Part shown: one piece after another, positions 47,945 through 60,939 of the stretch | Numbering within the stretch: the stretch's first letter is position 1 | How the letters are laid out: the number at the start of each line of letters is the position of its first letter | Assembly: GCF_003597395.2 (NCBI RefSeq) | Contig: NC_133773.1 | Location: 125,120,120-125,184,119 of the forward strand | Direction: 5' to 3' | Length of the DNA stretch: 64,000 bases | From: Chelonoidis abingdonii | Taxonomy: Eukaryota; Chordata; Testudines; Testudinidae | Program-made: the position numbers and the translations under genes | The notes under the pieces: model-generated | What the model saw: the letters and a program-made list of their open reading frames with translations, nothing else | Database searches by the model: none | What the model was told of the DNA's origin: nothing

Positions 47945-48095
47945 ATTCTGGTTCCAGTGAAGTCAATGACAAACTCCCATTGGACCAAATTCTGTTTTCA
48001 ATGACCCCCGTGTATAGCCAAAGTAACTCCACTGAAATTAACTAAGACACTCCACATTCAGCTCAGCATAACTAAGAGCAGAACCTGACCTATTA
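47945..48095. repeat. Palindromic small repeat of the GAAGTCAATG family
   Basis: CAGTGAAGTCAATGACAAAC and, after a spacer, AAAGTAACTCCACTGAAATT with an AGCAGAACCTGACC end; degenerate. Confidence 0.4.
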
Positions 48096-48744
48096 TTTTC
48101 AAACAGATCAGGACTTGGTCCTCAAAGAGTTATTCTTCTGCAGAGAATTATAAGTTAAGAAATATTTTACCCATTTTCCTGTGTACCCAAACAACTCGTA
48201 TCAGTTCTGTGTGCCTATTATTAATAGAATGTAAGATGATCCCATGAGTTGTCATCAGATTTTTACCCTTCATTCTGTTCTAGTACTTTGCTTTCCATTC
48301 ATTAAGAATAGCACTCAGCAAACTTAGAATAAGAATCATAAATAAGTAAATAAATAAGCAAGCTTTGAGCTGTGTGTTGTGTGGCAGACTGGATAGCTTA
48401 GAGATTGCTGGTGCCATACAGAATCCTTTACTTCTAGGTTGCCAGTATAAATCCAACTCAGGTCAGACATGACCAAAAAATTATCTTCTGTTGCTGGTTT
48501 TTTGCTGCTCTCAGTCCAGTTCCCAGTGGAGAAGTGTCCACATCAGAAAGGGCTTTGCCATGACTGACAACCTCAACAGAGACAATGACTGAACAGGCAA
48601 CAAGACTGAACTATCGTATGCACCACCATGAAGTGTTCCTGCAAGTTGGATTTGAGACACACTAGAAGGGCAACTTGTAGAAGCTTGTGCCCTGCAGTGT
48701 GGATAAACAGAAGATTTCAGCCATTATCCTCCCTGTGACATAGG

Positions 48745-49520
48745 CCCATAATCTTTGACTCGGCCCTCTTTAGACCCTTCCAGCCTATATGTAAATCCTG
48801 TCACCTCTTGCCACAGAACATGCTCTTGTCCAAGCCCTTATCATCTCATATCACAGCTACTGTTATTTCCTTCTTTCTGGCCATGCCTCCTCCTTCCTTG
48901 CCCCACTCAAGTCTGTTCAAAACACTGCTGCTAGAATCATCTTCCTGACTTGTTGCTCCAGGATGCCATCCCTGTTAGTGCCCCTCCATGGTCTCCCACT
49001 TCCCCATCACAATAAACAAAACACCTCTGTATTCATCTTTAAGTCCCTTCACCTTATAGTGCCATACTGCCTGCAACATCGTCCTCCATCTTTGTTCAAC
49101 AGGAGCCTTTATTAGCTGTCAGTGCACATCTTGCTTAAGCACTTTTGTGTTTTCACCCATGCTGCGCCTTACACATGGGAAACAATTTCTGTCAAGATCT
49201 GTCAAGTTGTCACCTTGTCCTCCTTCAAGTCCCTTTGCCATGATGCCTACAAATCATTGCTGCCTGACCACATTTGGGCAGCTGGCAAGATGAGTCTTCC
49301 AACTTCTGTCCAACGAACGTGTTTTACTGTTTTCATCCTCCTATCCCTCCACTTCACTCATGTTTGTTTCACCCAGCTGGTCAGTGGATTACTTGTCATA
49401 AACCTATGTTGTGAACTCTCTGGGGTGGGGACTTGTTTGTACGACAACCAGCAAAATGGGGGCCAAATCTTAGATTATGGCCACTTAGCACGACTGTACT
49501 ACAAACAGCAATAATAATTT
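48745..49520 (+). mobile_element. L2-like LINE, 3' part
   Basis: The segment AAAACACTGCTGCTAGAATC ... CCTCCATGGTCTCCCACTTC and the terminal CTCTGGGGTGGGGACTTG motif resemble the C-terminal ORF2 and 3' end of L2-type LINEs (QNTAARII ... LHGLP-like translation). Heavily decayed; the overlapping 130-codon frame (49122-49514) is part of it. Confidence 0.5.
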
Positions 49521-49675
49521 CATTTACGGGGCTGTTGATCCAGCACTTTTCACCTCCACTAATTACACATTCAAAACTATCTGTTATTTTATTCATAACA
49601 TAAAGATCTTAAATAAAGATTTCATTGTGTCTTTAAGGCACTGGCCTCTATGGGGGTTGTGCAGAACCATACCAG

Positions 49676-50263
49676 CAGGGCTGGTGCAACCATTTAGGCG
49701 ACCACAGATTTGGGGGGCGCCATTTTCTTCAGCAGCGACCGCGGCAGCTGGATCTTTGGCCACCCCGGTTGCCGCCAGCATTTAGGTGGAAGGAGCTGGG
49801 GCAGGGGAGAGCAGGGAAGGCCGCCTGCAGCAAGTAAGGAAGGGGGGGGTGGCACGCAGGGGAATTCCCCGCCCCAGCTCACCCCTGCCCCGCCTCTTCC
49901 CCAAGCACGGCATGGCCGCTTCAGTTCTCCCGCCTCCCAGGCTTGCGGCGCCTAAGCTGATTGGCGCCGCAAGCCTGGTAGGCAGGAGAAGTGAAGCAGC
50001 CATGGCATGCTCGGGGAGGAGGCGGGGCAGGGGTGAGCTCCTTCACTTCTCCCGCCTCCCAGGCTTGCGGAGCCAATCAGCTTAGGTGCTGCAAGCCTGG
50101 GAGGCGGGAGAAGTGAAGCAGCCAGGGCATGCTTGAGGTGCTCATGCATGGAGCAGGGGTGAGCTGGGGTGGGGAGGTGTGCCTCAGGGGCGAGGACGGG
50201 NGGGGGGGAGGGCGCAAGGTGGAAGTTTCGCCTAGGGCATGAAACATCCTTGCACCAGCCCTG
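49676..50263. mobile_element. GC-rich non-autonomous hAT element with 8-bp target duplication
   Basis: The ends CAGGGCTGGTGCAA and TTGCACCAGCCCTG are perfect 14-bp inverted repeats. CATACCAG (49668-49675) and CACACCAG (50264-50271) are the target duplication with one change. The interior holds two inverted modules built on TCTCCCGCCTCCCAGGCTTG around GCTGATTGG/CCAATCAGC. No transposase. A single N lies at 50201. Confidence 0.9.
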
Positions 50264-53200
50264 CACACCAGGCAGAAGACTAGGATGTATTGTGCTTCAG
50301 GGAGCAGGGGAAACTCACCTTCACGGGTTGCATTCTCCCCCTGCATGCCAGTCCTGCTCTGTGCAAGCTTTGGGTGGGATTCAGGTGAGAATACTCCTTG
50401 CTTCCCCTCCCCATCCACACACACACCCTGAACCCATATAAGGGCCGAGCACAAGTCTAATCTTAAATTAGCATCTCCATACAGTCCAGTCTAATCAATT
50501 TCTGAACAAAAGGTGCAGATGAGAATAAGTCACCCAGCTCTTGTACATTATAGTCATTTACCATTGAACCCACATTCATTATATGTAGACTTGGCAGAAT
50601 ATTTTTTTTTAAATAATTTCAGTAGATAATATCGGGTTATTTATTTTTAAGCATTTCTTTTTAATCAATTTAAATTTTCACAGCTGTACAGAATTATGGG
50701 TTTAAAGCATTTTTTGATATTCAACGATTTAAATTTTCACAGTTGGAACAAAGGACAGGGGGTCAGACAATTATTTTATGACAGTAGATGGTGAGATTAA
50801 AAAAGTTAAAGCTTTATAACTGTTAAAACACAAATGGCCAACATCACACATCAAAATATACAAAGTCAATAACCTTAAATCAAACTCTAGGAAGTTCTCA
50901 AGCAGCACTTTTTTTACTTTGCTGACCTGTACATTTCTATTATTATTATTGATGGAAATATTTTTGTCATTTGTCTATGTACAGTGAAATCAATGTTACC
51001 AACATTTACCAATCAAGATACAAAAAATGTTTAATGGTCAAGGTTATTAACAATTTTCTAGTATATGAAATTCAATAATAATAATAATGTAGTCAGTTTG
51101 TCAAAAAGGTGAAAAATGTCCAAGAATCTAACTTACACAGAAGTCTGAATTCTGAGTGATTGAATACTTCACTGCTATTCATCATTAGGGTCTTGCATGT
51201 CTCAGACACCTTAGTCATACCTCAGTTAGATAAATATTAACACACTAACATGTTTAAATAACATGAAGGTTAATATGCAGAATAAAGATGTGAAGGCGGG
51301 CAAAAGTCAAAACTGCTACTCAGTGCCATAACAAGATTGCCAGTGATGGACATAGTCTGATTGTATATTCAGTTTATCTTAAGTACCTCGCCAGAGATTG
51401 ATTCAAGTGGCACTCGATTTGAAAAGAGGCCACATCCTTTTGGGCTTTGCCACATTGATGAACCTCACAAATGTTATTAGCTGTTTAGTGAGCCTATTAC
51501 ATGTTTCTGACTGCACATATACAGATACAGAATCAGACATCAAAATCAGTCAGAAGAGACTGAAACACACTGTTGTCATGTCTGCTGAAAGGTGCTAATG
51601 CCTGCCCTGAAGAGTGTTTGATGCTAGGTAAATCACTGACTAAAATAAAGGGGCATGCCTAAGAGTAGACACAACTGAGACTCTTTTGTGCTAAAAAAAG
51701 CTGGACACAAAGTAGGGGTTTGATGCAGGAAGCCAGAGAACAAGCTTACTTGAGGGAGAGAGTGGTGCTAATAGGGGCACTAATTAGATTCTAAAAGCAG
51801 GGGCTAGGTGTTGGTTCCAAGCTGTGAGAGTGAGCAGAATCAGTGTGACCTTAAAATAAAGCACAGCTGGAGGGACAGCCATGCAGGGGACATGAAGGCC
51901 CTTCCAGTCCTACACTTCTATGATTTTATGATTTCCTGGGCACAGGGCTGGAGTGTCTGTCTTGAGATTTCTACAGAAGCCCAGGTGATGTAAGTTCCTA
52001 CTGAAGTTCAGGGAAACAGATGTCTAACATGCATATTTCTGTAACTAAACAGATTTTTGTAACTAAACAGAAGAGACCACGGATTACCCTAACTCTGCCA
52101 CTGGTTTCGCATCCTAATGCAATCACCCGCAATGGTCCATAATATTGGCTTTCCACTTGGCCAAAGGAGCAAACAACAACAAGGACTACAGAGGGTGAAA
52201 TTCACATCTCTGCTTACAAAACCCCAGTAAAAAGGCTACAGGTGGGTAATGTACTAGGGGTTAGAGACTAACCTAATTCCACAATCTGAAGACACAATTT
52301 GAGTTAATGGGGTGGAACAGTGTCCACTGTCACTCCACGCTCACCCAGACAGGCTTCTATGCATGGATCCTTGTAAGTGTGCACACAACGCTCGCCTTCT
52401 TCCCATGCCCTCCCCTCCCCTCCGCTCCCCCCCGCAATTATCAGAAGCTGTGGTGTAGGTTCCTTCTGCTTACCCACCAAACACTCCTTCCACTGCCATG
52501 CAGGAGTATAACAGGGCTTCCATGACATGGAGGGCCTTCTGAAAGGGGGAGAACTTCCACCAAATTGGACTCAACAACCTAAAACTTAATTTAAAAATAG
52601 ATCAATTCCTACCTGCACTCCTAAGCGCTCTGATATAACAGCTACTAAACAGCCTTATGAAGTTACTGGAAGTGAAAGCAATGAATTCAGAGACCCAGTG
52701 AGAGAAAAACAAAGACAATCATGTTGGCTTCTGCAGCAAAAAAAATATTGATCTATCTAGGTTCTCTTATGTGCCTTTTCACAATACTGTTTGATCCACA
52801 CCCTTAAAAAGAAGTGATAACAGTGACCTCTGTCTCTTGCTTTACCAATTAAAGATAGATTGACAATAGGGAAAATAGTAGTTTATGGGCCCTGGTAAGA
52901 TGCTACATGGCAGATGGATGGACTTCCGGTGTGTTTCTAAATGTTAAATATGTATATGCAGGTGACTACTACGTATTTATTTCTGGTGTGTTAAATTTCT
53001 AATTGAGAAGTTCTCTGCTACTAGAAATTATACAGCTCAGTCGTGCATTGGAACAGAGTTCACTGCACAAGCATTTGGAAGCTCAGGAATATGTGGTATG
53101 TATCACTGTAATACCGTGCAGCTGTTTACTAGATTGAAGAGCTCTCTCTTCATGGATAAGGGACTTAGTGGAAAGCAGCCTGCAACCAATCATGCAAGAC

Positions 53201-54094
53201 TGAAACACTAAGCCATTCGTTAGTGACAGTTGGCAGTATGATACTGTACAATCAGTCACCAAATGTTAAAGAGAAATTACGATACGGAAACCAATGGTGA
53301 AACTAAATAATATCTTGCTGAACTTTGCTTAGTGTTTTTTTTAATTCTACATACAAAACCCCACAGAAGTTGTTCTGTAATCATACTGTGGAGTGATATG
53401 CACCAGCAAACTATTTACATGGAACTCCAGAACACGTAAGACTCTGTGTGTCTGTCTGTGTAGGAGGAAGGTTCATAAGTTTTCAGTAAATTTACTACAC
53501 ATGAAAGGTGCCATGTAGACAATCCTGGAGACCAAAGCCCACAGAAAAAGTACCACAAAGCAGGAATACAAGTTTCTTCACACTTTCCCATCAATATGCC
53601 TTAATCCTGACCTTGAAGGACCCCCGTAGAGATGAGACAGCTCAGACAGGCCTTGTCCTCTCATTTGAAACTACATCCATTAAGAATAGGATAGTCAGCT
53701 TAACCCAGTTTACATATCCTAGACTTGTGTGAAACCTCCAGGGCCCAGTTTGCAAAGGGCTAGCCATGGTAAAATGCCTGCAGGTTGGCACGTAGACTTT
53801 ACACAAACCAGAACTTCTCAGAAAAGTCTTCAGCCATTACACACAATCTATGCCTCAATGATCCCCTCCTTATTATTTGTCTTCAAGAAAAGGCCCAGTG
53901 ATCTCCCCATTCAGTGCTTTAACTAGTTGTCTTCATCAACTAGCCCAGTTTTGATAGTTCAGTAAAGACAGGACAGTAAAGAAGAATAAGGGATGAGGAG
54001 ATGGGAGAGTTAAATATTTGCATGAGGATGCGCTCTTCTGTGCCACAATTTTTTCTACAACAATCAATTAGAGTAACATTCTACTTAGGTACTG

Positions 54095-54190
54095 ATTCAG
54101 AAAAGCATCCCTGCTTGGGACAGCACTTAAGCAAATTCTTAACTCAGACTTAAAATTAAGTATATGCTTAAATTCTGTTGCATATAGGGA
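54095..54190. repeat. Small inverted repeat (CACTTAAG-type)
   Basis: GATTCAGAAAAGCATCCCTG ... ACAGCACTTAAGCAAATTCT and AAGTATATGCTTAAATTCTG form a weak inverted pair, similar to small palindromic repeats elsewhere. Confidence 0.4.
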
Positions 54191-54199
54191 TGTACTTAA

Positions 54200-54475
54200 G
54201 TGTGGTCCTTAACCAGGGTTTTACTCTGCAATTAGACACCCTTGGATGGCCAGTGCTAGCTGACTTGGCTCACAGGGCTCAGGTTAAGGACCGTTTAATT
54301 GCAGCACAAACATTTGGATTCAAGCTCCAGCCCGAGCTCTGGGACCCTCCCCCCTCACAGAGTCCCAGAGTGTGGGCTCTAGCCCAAGCCCAAATGTCTA
54401 CACTGCAATTAAACAGCTCCTTAGTCCAAGCCTCACAAGCCCGAGTTTTTAATTGCAGTATAGACATACCGCTGA
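54200..54475. mobile_element. MITE-like element with inverted modules
   Basis: GACCGTTTAATTGCAGCACA and TCTACACTGCAATTAAACAG are inverted copies, as are CATTTGGATTCAAGCTC / GCCCAAGCCCAAATG. Outer parts CTGCAATTAGACA... and TTAATTGCAGTATAGACATA are also related. Non-coding. Confidence 0.6.
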
Positions 54476-55149
54476 TAATGTTTTGAATGTTGCTAATTGC
54501 GGATTATAGAAATATGAAATATTTTTACAAAGGCAGATTTTTTTGATGCAACTTATAACAAATAAATGCACACGTTCTTGTTCTTTTGTAGCACATGTAC
54601 GACTTGCAGACCATGGCACATCTTTCAATGGGAATTGTGAGCATTCGGGACCTGAATATATCAGCTGCACACTCTTGATCACAGATCAGTGCCACCCCAC
54701 CCCCACCCCGAGCAGCAAAAACACCAAAATAGAAATATATGCAAATGTTACTTTTAAAAATAAAAATGAAAAAAAGTCAACAGGGTTCTTCTTAGCCTGG
54801 TCTCAAAGTATTCCCACTGATTATTTTCCAACATATTCAGTAAACATGGATACTGCTCATAGCACACTCTGCATCAGATGACATACTGCACATTTAGTTA
54901 CACCTATAAAACTCATACTACATTATGGCATGGGACTGAGCTAGAAGATCTACAGCTACCTTACAGTCCTTTCCCCTCACAATGGAGACGCAGTGCCTAA
55001 GAGTGTTATCCGGCTGGAAAAGCCTCTATAGGACATCAGTGCTGTCACTCTATGGCTTTTGGGAGTAAACTTCTCCCCACCCACCCTGGGAGCTCATCAG
55101 TGATCAGTCAACTCCTCATGCTGAACATCAATGACCAGATTGTCTCCTA

Positions 55150-55500
55150 ACTTAGTGGTTCTCAGCCAGGGTCTGGGGCCCCCTGGAGGGCCACAAGCAG
55201 GTTTCAGGGAGTCCACCAAGCAGGGCTGGCATTAAACTTCCTGTGGCCCAGGGCAGAAAGCTGAAGCCTCAACGCATGAGGCTGAAGCCTGGGACCCTAT
55301 GCCCTGCCGCCAGGGGCTGAAACTGAAGCCTGAGCAACTCAGCTTCATGGGGGCCCCTGCGGTATGTGGCCGCAAGCAGTTATCCTGCTTGCTACCTCCT
55401 AACACCGGTTCTGCTTTTATATGCAGAAAAAAAATTTGTTGTGGCACTGCTGGGCCATGGAGATTTTACATATGTTGGGGAGGCCTCAGAAAGAAAAAGG
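55150..55500. mobile_element. hAT-like non-autonomous element, right end eroded
   Basis: It starts TAGTGGTTCTCAGCCAGGGT, an end motif of common hAT MITEs. The interior has GCTGAAGCC units repeated several times. The right part GGGAGGCCTCAGAAAGAAAA lacks the final inverted terminus. Confidence 0.6.
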
Positions 55501-57121
55501 CCCTACCTGAAGGGACATTCACTATTCCTTACAGAGTTGCACTCTGGGAACACTTCATGTCCTTGTATGTCCTCTTGTAGCCATATTACACAATGACGAG
55601 GTTTGACTGCAGTAATACATAGCACCATGGCATAAATTTACTGGCCAGCTGTGAGATAACCAGCACAACTGCCTTCCTCAAAGTACCCAGCTCCTGCAAT
55701 GAACCATGCATTTCCCAAATGTCTTGGCTCAGTCAGGGAAGCCAATGAAGAAACATTCTTCCAGAGCAGGATGGCTGCTAAGTCAGCATGTTTAATTTTG
55801 GTCTTCAATTACCCCAGAACTTTCTACTGTTCAGAAAGAAAACTAAAAATGGAATTGCATCTAGTCATTCTCTTCTCATGTACACTAAGTAGCAGTAAAT
55901 CTCTCTGCTTTACACCCATGATAATAATATTCTCCTCTTTTTAGCTAAGCAAAGCACCAAACAAATGGACATTTTAAACAATGCAGATTTGAGATACATT
56001 TTCAGTGGTTACTGAAACTCTCCCTTGGAAAGGGAGCGGAAGGCACCAGAGAGAAGTGTTGAGGTTTTGTTTGTTATGGGCAAGCGAGGCCTGGACGACA
56101 TATTAGTTTTCTATTTGCCAGTAAGATACAAAAACTGCCATTTTCACGTTTGTGAAATTTCAGGAAAACATTAGTTTTTTCCAGTGAAATTTGCAAAAAA
56201 CAAAACTCTCTGAAGCCAACATGTTTCAATTGCAACATCCCACAAACCACAGAACTGCTCATCAAGACAACATTTAAAGCCCCCATTGCTCAGAGAGGGA
56301 AGGAGAATGTCTTCTCCTGAGGCATCTGTTTGAAGAGTCAGGGACAAATTGAAGCTGAAGTATCACAACACTTTTGCACCATTTATCTAGTACAAATCAC
56401 AGCACTTCTTATCTCCAAGACAGCCTCAGTTCTAAGTGAATACAGTACTTAGTTAAACAGTGAAATGATATACTCTCTCCTTTGAGGCGCTTATGTTAAT
56501 AAAGATTAATGCCTGGTTTAATCTACCAATCTGTTACTAAATTTATTTAAAGGTTGCTTGGCATTGCCATGATAATTCCCTACAGTGTGGGGATGAGGAG
56601 CTAAATATTGCAGCTGTTTCAGATTTCATCAGTTCAAAACTTGGTACTCTGTACAAATTGTCAGGAATCAGCAACAGCTTCTAAAGGACTTTTCACTCAG
56701 TTTTAGATGCTTGTGCAGAAACCCTACACAGTAAACTGCTCCATTCAAAACCTAAATACATTTAGCATTTTCAACTAGTAACTAAGGGCCACATTTTCTA
56801 ACGTGGGCTCTGAAATTACTCCTGCAGTGCAGCATACACACAACCGTCAATTGCATATAAACAGTTTTTTTCACATGCAAATCAAGTAGCTGCACCTCTG
56901 ACTTCATGATTTGAAAGTGAAAACAGATATGCACATAACTGACAAGCACAGTTCGAAAGTTTGCTTTTGAAAATGTGATGCTAAAGGACTACTTGGATTT
57001 GGCATCCTGAAAAATTATATTAGAGCGATTGATGTAATTTTGATCAACTGCTAGATTTGAATGGGTAGATTGATATGACAGTTTAGTTTAGTAAAATAAA
57101 TGATAAACTGAGACTTGGTTC

Positions 57122-57808
57122 CAGTGGTGGATTAATGCACAGGCCCATGGGGCCCATGTCACAGCGCCCCGGCAAATTTGGGGACTCCAGCAGCAGTACC
57201 GGAACCTGGGCAGAAGTTAGAGGGCCCACCAGCAATGGAATTGTGGCCCTGCTCCCTGCTCCTCCTCTTCCGCCTCAGGTCCTGCCCCTGTCCAGGCCAG
57301 AGGCTGGAGCCAGGCCATGGTAAGAACCACCCAGAGAGCACGGGCTGCTGTGAGGAGCCCCTGGCCCGTGTCTCCACCACCCAGGCAGCTGGAGGATCAG
57401 TGGCTCAGGCTCCCTGGGTGGTTCTTACCACGGCCCAACTCTGCCGGTCTCCACCCTTGCCAGGGGGCAAGGCCTCAGGGAGGAGGAGGAGGAGCAGGGA
57501 CAGAGCCCCATGGTGAGGGGGCACTAAGGGCCACCTCAGGCCCCTCACCAGGAAGAGGCTGGCGCCGCTAGTAGGGGCTGCACTTCACAGTGGGGGAGCT
57601 GATCACCTTATCTCCCCCCACCACGAAGCACAGCCCCTGCCACCGCTGCTCCACGCCTGCCCAAGGCTACTACATCCATGTTAAAAAGTGAGTGCGCATG
57701 GCCCCCCTCACTTTCCCCCCCTGGTTCTGGTGCCCCTAGGCCCCCAGGGTGTTGGGGGCCCCAATGTTCTTTGTGCCCAGGACCCCAATAAATCTTAATC
57801 TGCCTTTG
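57122..57808. mobile_element. Non-autonomous hAT element with 8-bp target duplication
   Basis: The ends CAGTGGTGGATTAATGC and, inverted, CTTAATCTGCCTTTG are imperfect inverted repeats. CTTGGTTC (57114-57121) and TTTGGTTC (57809-57816) form the 8-bp duplication with one change. The interior is GC-rich; open frames at 57178-57516 and 57317-57571 are compositional. Confidence 0.85.
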
Positions 57809-57954
57809 TTTGGTTCCAAAGAAATTTCTCTGAAATACCCAGAATCACTAAGTTGTGTAATAACTAACCTATATAACCACAGGATTTTATTTTCATTATC
57901 CTTGTCCTCTCGCCCCATTTCCTTCTTTTGTTTCTTGCATGCCTTTGTTTTTTC

Positions 57955-58090
57955 TCATCTCAAATTAGATTATAAAACTCTTCAAGGCAAGGACTGTCTC
58001 CTACTTATTGTCTGCAAAAATGGAACCTTGATTCTGGTTGTATTGAGGCTTAGAGGAAACAACTATCCTCTTCTACAATACAAATGATAT
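57955..58090 (+). mobile_element. L2-like LINE 3' end fragment
   Basis: ATAAAACTCTTCAAGGCAAG and GACTGTCTCCTACTTATTGT match the L2-type 3' end motif (counterpart at 49.42 and 63.15 kb), ending in an AATACAAATGATATATAAT tail. Confidence 0.5.
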
Positions 58091-58107
58091 ATAATCTTAG
58101 TTTAATA

Positions 58108-58260
58108 GATTTAAGGCCAAAAGGAACCATCTAGTCTGACCCATAGCACAGGCCATAGAATTTCATTCAGTTATTCTTGTACTGAGAGCAAAAAGTTGTG
58201 TTTGATTGACATACACCCTCCAGAAAGGCATCCAGCAATATTCAAGCAGCATCCATCACA
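58108..58260 (-). mobile_element. CR1 3'-end fragment
   Basis: AGGCCAAAAGGAACCATCTA, GTCTGACCCATAGCACAGGC and CATAGAATTTCATTCAGT are the complement of a CR1 3' end subfamily also seen at 62.3 kb. Confidence 0.7.
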
Positions 58261-58284
58261 CCAGTACTACATAACAGTGCTCAG

Positions 58285-58370
58285 TCCTGCAGCTTCTTGC
58301 ACACTTGAATAATCCCACTAAAGTCAATGTGACTACTCATACAAGAAGAGCTTCATGATTAGGTCCCTAA
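58285..58370. repeat. Small hairpin repeat
   Basis: CCTGCAGCTTCTTGCACACTTG, ATCCCACTAAAGTCAATGTG and ACTCATACAAGAAGAGCTTC show a weak inverted layout in the GTCAATG family. Confidence 0.45.
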
Positions 58371-58463
58371 ATTGTACATTAACCAGACTGGTATTTATTT
58401 ATCTGCAAATATATTTTAAAAAGTTTTAGTTTTTAAGTGAAGACAGTTTCCATTCGTACTTAC

Positions 58464-58664
58464 AGAAGCCACACCTGGTGCCCCCTTCAAAGATGAATCC
58501 ATTAGGGACTGCTCCATATCTGCGCAAATCTGAGAGCTTCCATTGCCCCATGACTGTGGGTGGAAGGTCTTTTACAAGGACTAGAATGTCATTGCAGAAG
58601 TGAAGAGTAGCCGGTCCACTCTCTAGTTTAGTGCCAGGTGCTACAGCAACATGAAACCTATGAA
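58464..58664 (-). CDS. DOK7: DOK7 internal exon (first part of PTB domain)
   Basis: This 201-nt exon lies on the minus strand between an AATAG acceptor (AG is the complement of 58665-58666) and a GTAAGT donor (complement of 58458-58463). It is open throughout in phase with the downstream exon. The encoded peptide contains HRFHVAVAPGTKLESGPATL, a CNDILVL strand, GQWKLSDLRRYGAVPNGF and FEGGTRCGF, which I recognise as the start of the Dok-7 PTB domain. The Arg pair in DLRRYG is in the phosphotyrosine-binding region of IRS-type PTB folds. Its final T is the first base of the Trp codon completed in the 46.7-kb exon. Exons for the PH domain and start codon are expected at higher coordinates, outside the window. 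A poly-A run (58677-58689 on the plus strand) lies close to the acceptor and would read as T-rich in the transcript. Confidence 0.94.
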
Positions 58665-58894
58665 CTATTAGGGGGCAAAAAAAAAAAAATACAAATAAAT
58701 CAATTAATTATGGTAGCAAACAGAAAAAGAGCAAGCATGTTTGTAACAGAAACCGGTTAATTTAATAGCACTGTGTAGACTGAGTCCTAACTACCGTGCC
58801 ATTTGGATCTACCATGATCAGATAAGAAACTCAGAGCATTTTCCCCCCCTCTAATAGTTCTGGGTAGCACGCAGATAGCTTGGCAACAGCAGAA

Positions 58895-59022
58895 AGGTAG
58901 CCAGCCCTCCAGGATTGGCCTGGAGTCTCCAGGAATTGAAGATGAATCTTTAATTAAAGATTAATTAAAGATTATGTCGTGATTAAATCTCCAGGAATAA
59001 GTCCAACCAAAACTGGCAACCG
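58895..59022. repeat. Palindromic DNA-element repeat with CTCCAGGA ends
   Basis: AGCCAGCCCTCCAGGATTGG at the left and TCCAACCAAAACTGGCAACC at the right bracket an interior with GATTAATTAAAGATTA units and two CTCCAGGAAT blocks. It resembles an abundant short amniote DNA repeat. Confidence 0.55.
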
Positions 59023-59684
59023 ATCAGTTGCACAGATATTAGGCCAATTTAGCTTTTGGAGTAATGCATTCTGGCCGTGAGCCATAGTTCAGCAACATGA
59101 CCGATAGAAACAGCTTTTCGCAAACATCCTTAAAGGGTGATGCGTTCCTGAGTGGTTTTGTTTCCTAACCCTATTACCTTCACCGAATGATTCGCCTCAT
59201 GTTTAACCATCAGGACCCAAGAACAAATATATTCATCCCCAGATAACTGAACTCCAATAGGTTGCAGAATCATCTAGACATCTTGGCCACACACTACCTC
59301 AATTCCATTGATTGCTCAGCTCTTTGCTGCACATTCCCCCACCTCCTTTACCCTCCTTCTTCAAAAAGAACCCTCCTCTGCCATGTCAGGCCTCCACAGG
59401 CACTTGCGTGGCTCCTGAAATCGGAGCGTGTGCATGGAGGGTCTCACTTTGACACTTCCTGCTCTCACCCTCCAGCCTACTCTTTAGAAAGAAACCACTG
59501 AGTGTTGACCCCTCTCTGACTGTTCTGAGGTGCTCTGATGTTTCCTAGGCTGAAGGCGGGACTAGGAGCTGACTGAGTAGGAGGATACCCCAAGAACTAG
59601 ATATGGGATTCACTTTATGCAGGGGTTCCTACCCATCCTATTCTTTCAACAGTCACAGACTCTCCTCCCCACATGTACTATCCA

Positions 59685-59870
59685 TGTGGTTCAGTAGACA
59701 GGGCAGCAGGCTACATTCTATTCCCAGCTATGCCACTGACTCACTCTGCCACCTTTGACAAGTCATTCCCAATCTCAGTGCCTTGGTTTCCCTACCTGTA
59801 AAATGGGGATAATGACGCTTACCCATTTTTGTGAAGCGCTTCAGGATCTATGGATGAAAGATGCTCATTA
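59685..59870 (+). mobile_element. MIR-type SINE
   Basis: GACAGGGCAGCAGGCTACAT, GCTATGCCACTGACTCACTC and TTGGTTTCCCTACCTGTAAA followed by ATGGGGATAATGACGC give nearly the full MIR order, with a GAAGCGCTT tail. Confidence 0.85.
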
Positions 59871-60939
59871 CTGTTGTTATAGCTATATCCCAGGAAGTTA
59901 GCTTGTTCTCAAGTGACAGACACCTGGAAACTGACCAACTTCCTAAAGATTACCTTGATCTAAAATATTACTACCTATTTTAAATGTATATTTAACTCCT
60001 CTGCACCAGAGGTGCTCACTAAAGCCAAAAGCTGCCTACTCATCACTAAAATCCACAGGGAAAGCACTAAGGAACCAATTCTTAGCACTATTCTTCCCTT
60101 CCCCTTGACTAGATTTTCTCACCTTTAAAATGTCAGGAGATGTAAAGGCATCTTATCATTGCTTCTCATATAAGTATTCTGCTGTATTCTTCAATAAATT
60201 ACCATCTAGCTGCGAGTCAACTCCTCATCTGTGACCTGCATTTGATAACTTCCCTAAGGTCCTAACAGAATTAGCCACAAAGTAATTCAAGAGAAATGTA
60301 AAAGAAAGCCAGAGAGAGAACTCACCATACCTCTACTTATGGTCTGGCCCCAAAACACTGCTGGGGAACAAATCTATGTTTAGGTGACATTGATTGTCCA
60401 CTGTGTGATAATGTAACACCACTTATTTAGAAAAATCCAATACACTATCAAAGTGAAACCAAATCATCACTGATTATAGAATGTTCCTTGTTCAGTCTTA
60501 CATCAGCTTAGACATCCCTTGGAGGTTACTTCTGTTTGTACAAGATGGAGCTTTGTAAGTAACCCTAGGTTAGAGGCTATCGGACTGTGAGCTTATTGAT
60601 TCTGTTCCACCACATCTAAATGATGAACAGGGTAACAAATGGTTGCAAACTCCAATGGCTGCATAAATCAAAGATCTGCAGCTAGAGTTCCAGAATCACT
60701 CCTAAAATGAGCCAAGTCAACACCTAGATTTAAACACCCCCAAATTTGAGGAAAGTTTAGATCTGGATAGAAACTTTGTGGTATAAGCCCAACTCTGATG
60801 TAGCTGTAGAAAGCAGCAGCTATTCCTACCTGAAATGTAACTTTTTCAGTGTAGTCCCCAAATCTCCACTCTCACTCTATACAGGAATACAAAACCTGCT
60901 CAGTTATGCTTAGGATCCTCTGTTGATATGTGTCTGCAT

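Larger units (their letters stand above)
46781..58463 (-). other. DOK7: DOK7 intron within the PTB-coding region
   Basis: This 11.7-kb intron has consistent splice sites at both ends and a phase-1 junction that splits a Trp codon. It holds a LINE-like fragment (47.3 kb), an L2-like LINE stretch (48.7-49.5 kb), hAT elements at 49.7, 55.15 and 57.1 kb, and smaller MITE-like repeats. Between 50.3 and 54.1 kb I see mostly unique AT-rich sequence with short ATT-type simple repeats and no recognisable gene. Confidence 0.8.

Noticed and set aside
49782..50454. Several overlapping Ala/Pro/Gly-rich frames on both strands.
   Set aside because: They are by-products of the GC-rich, palindromic hAT interior.
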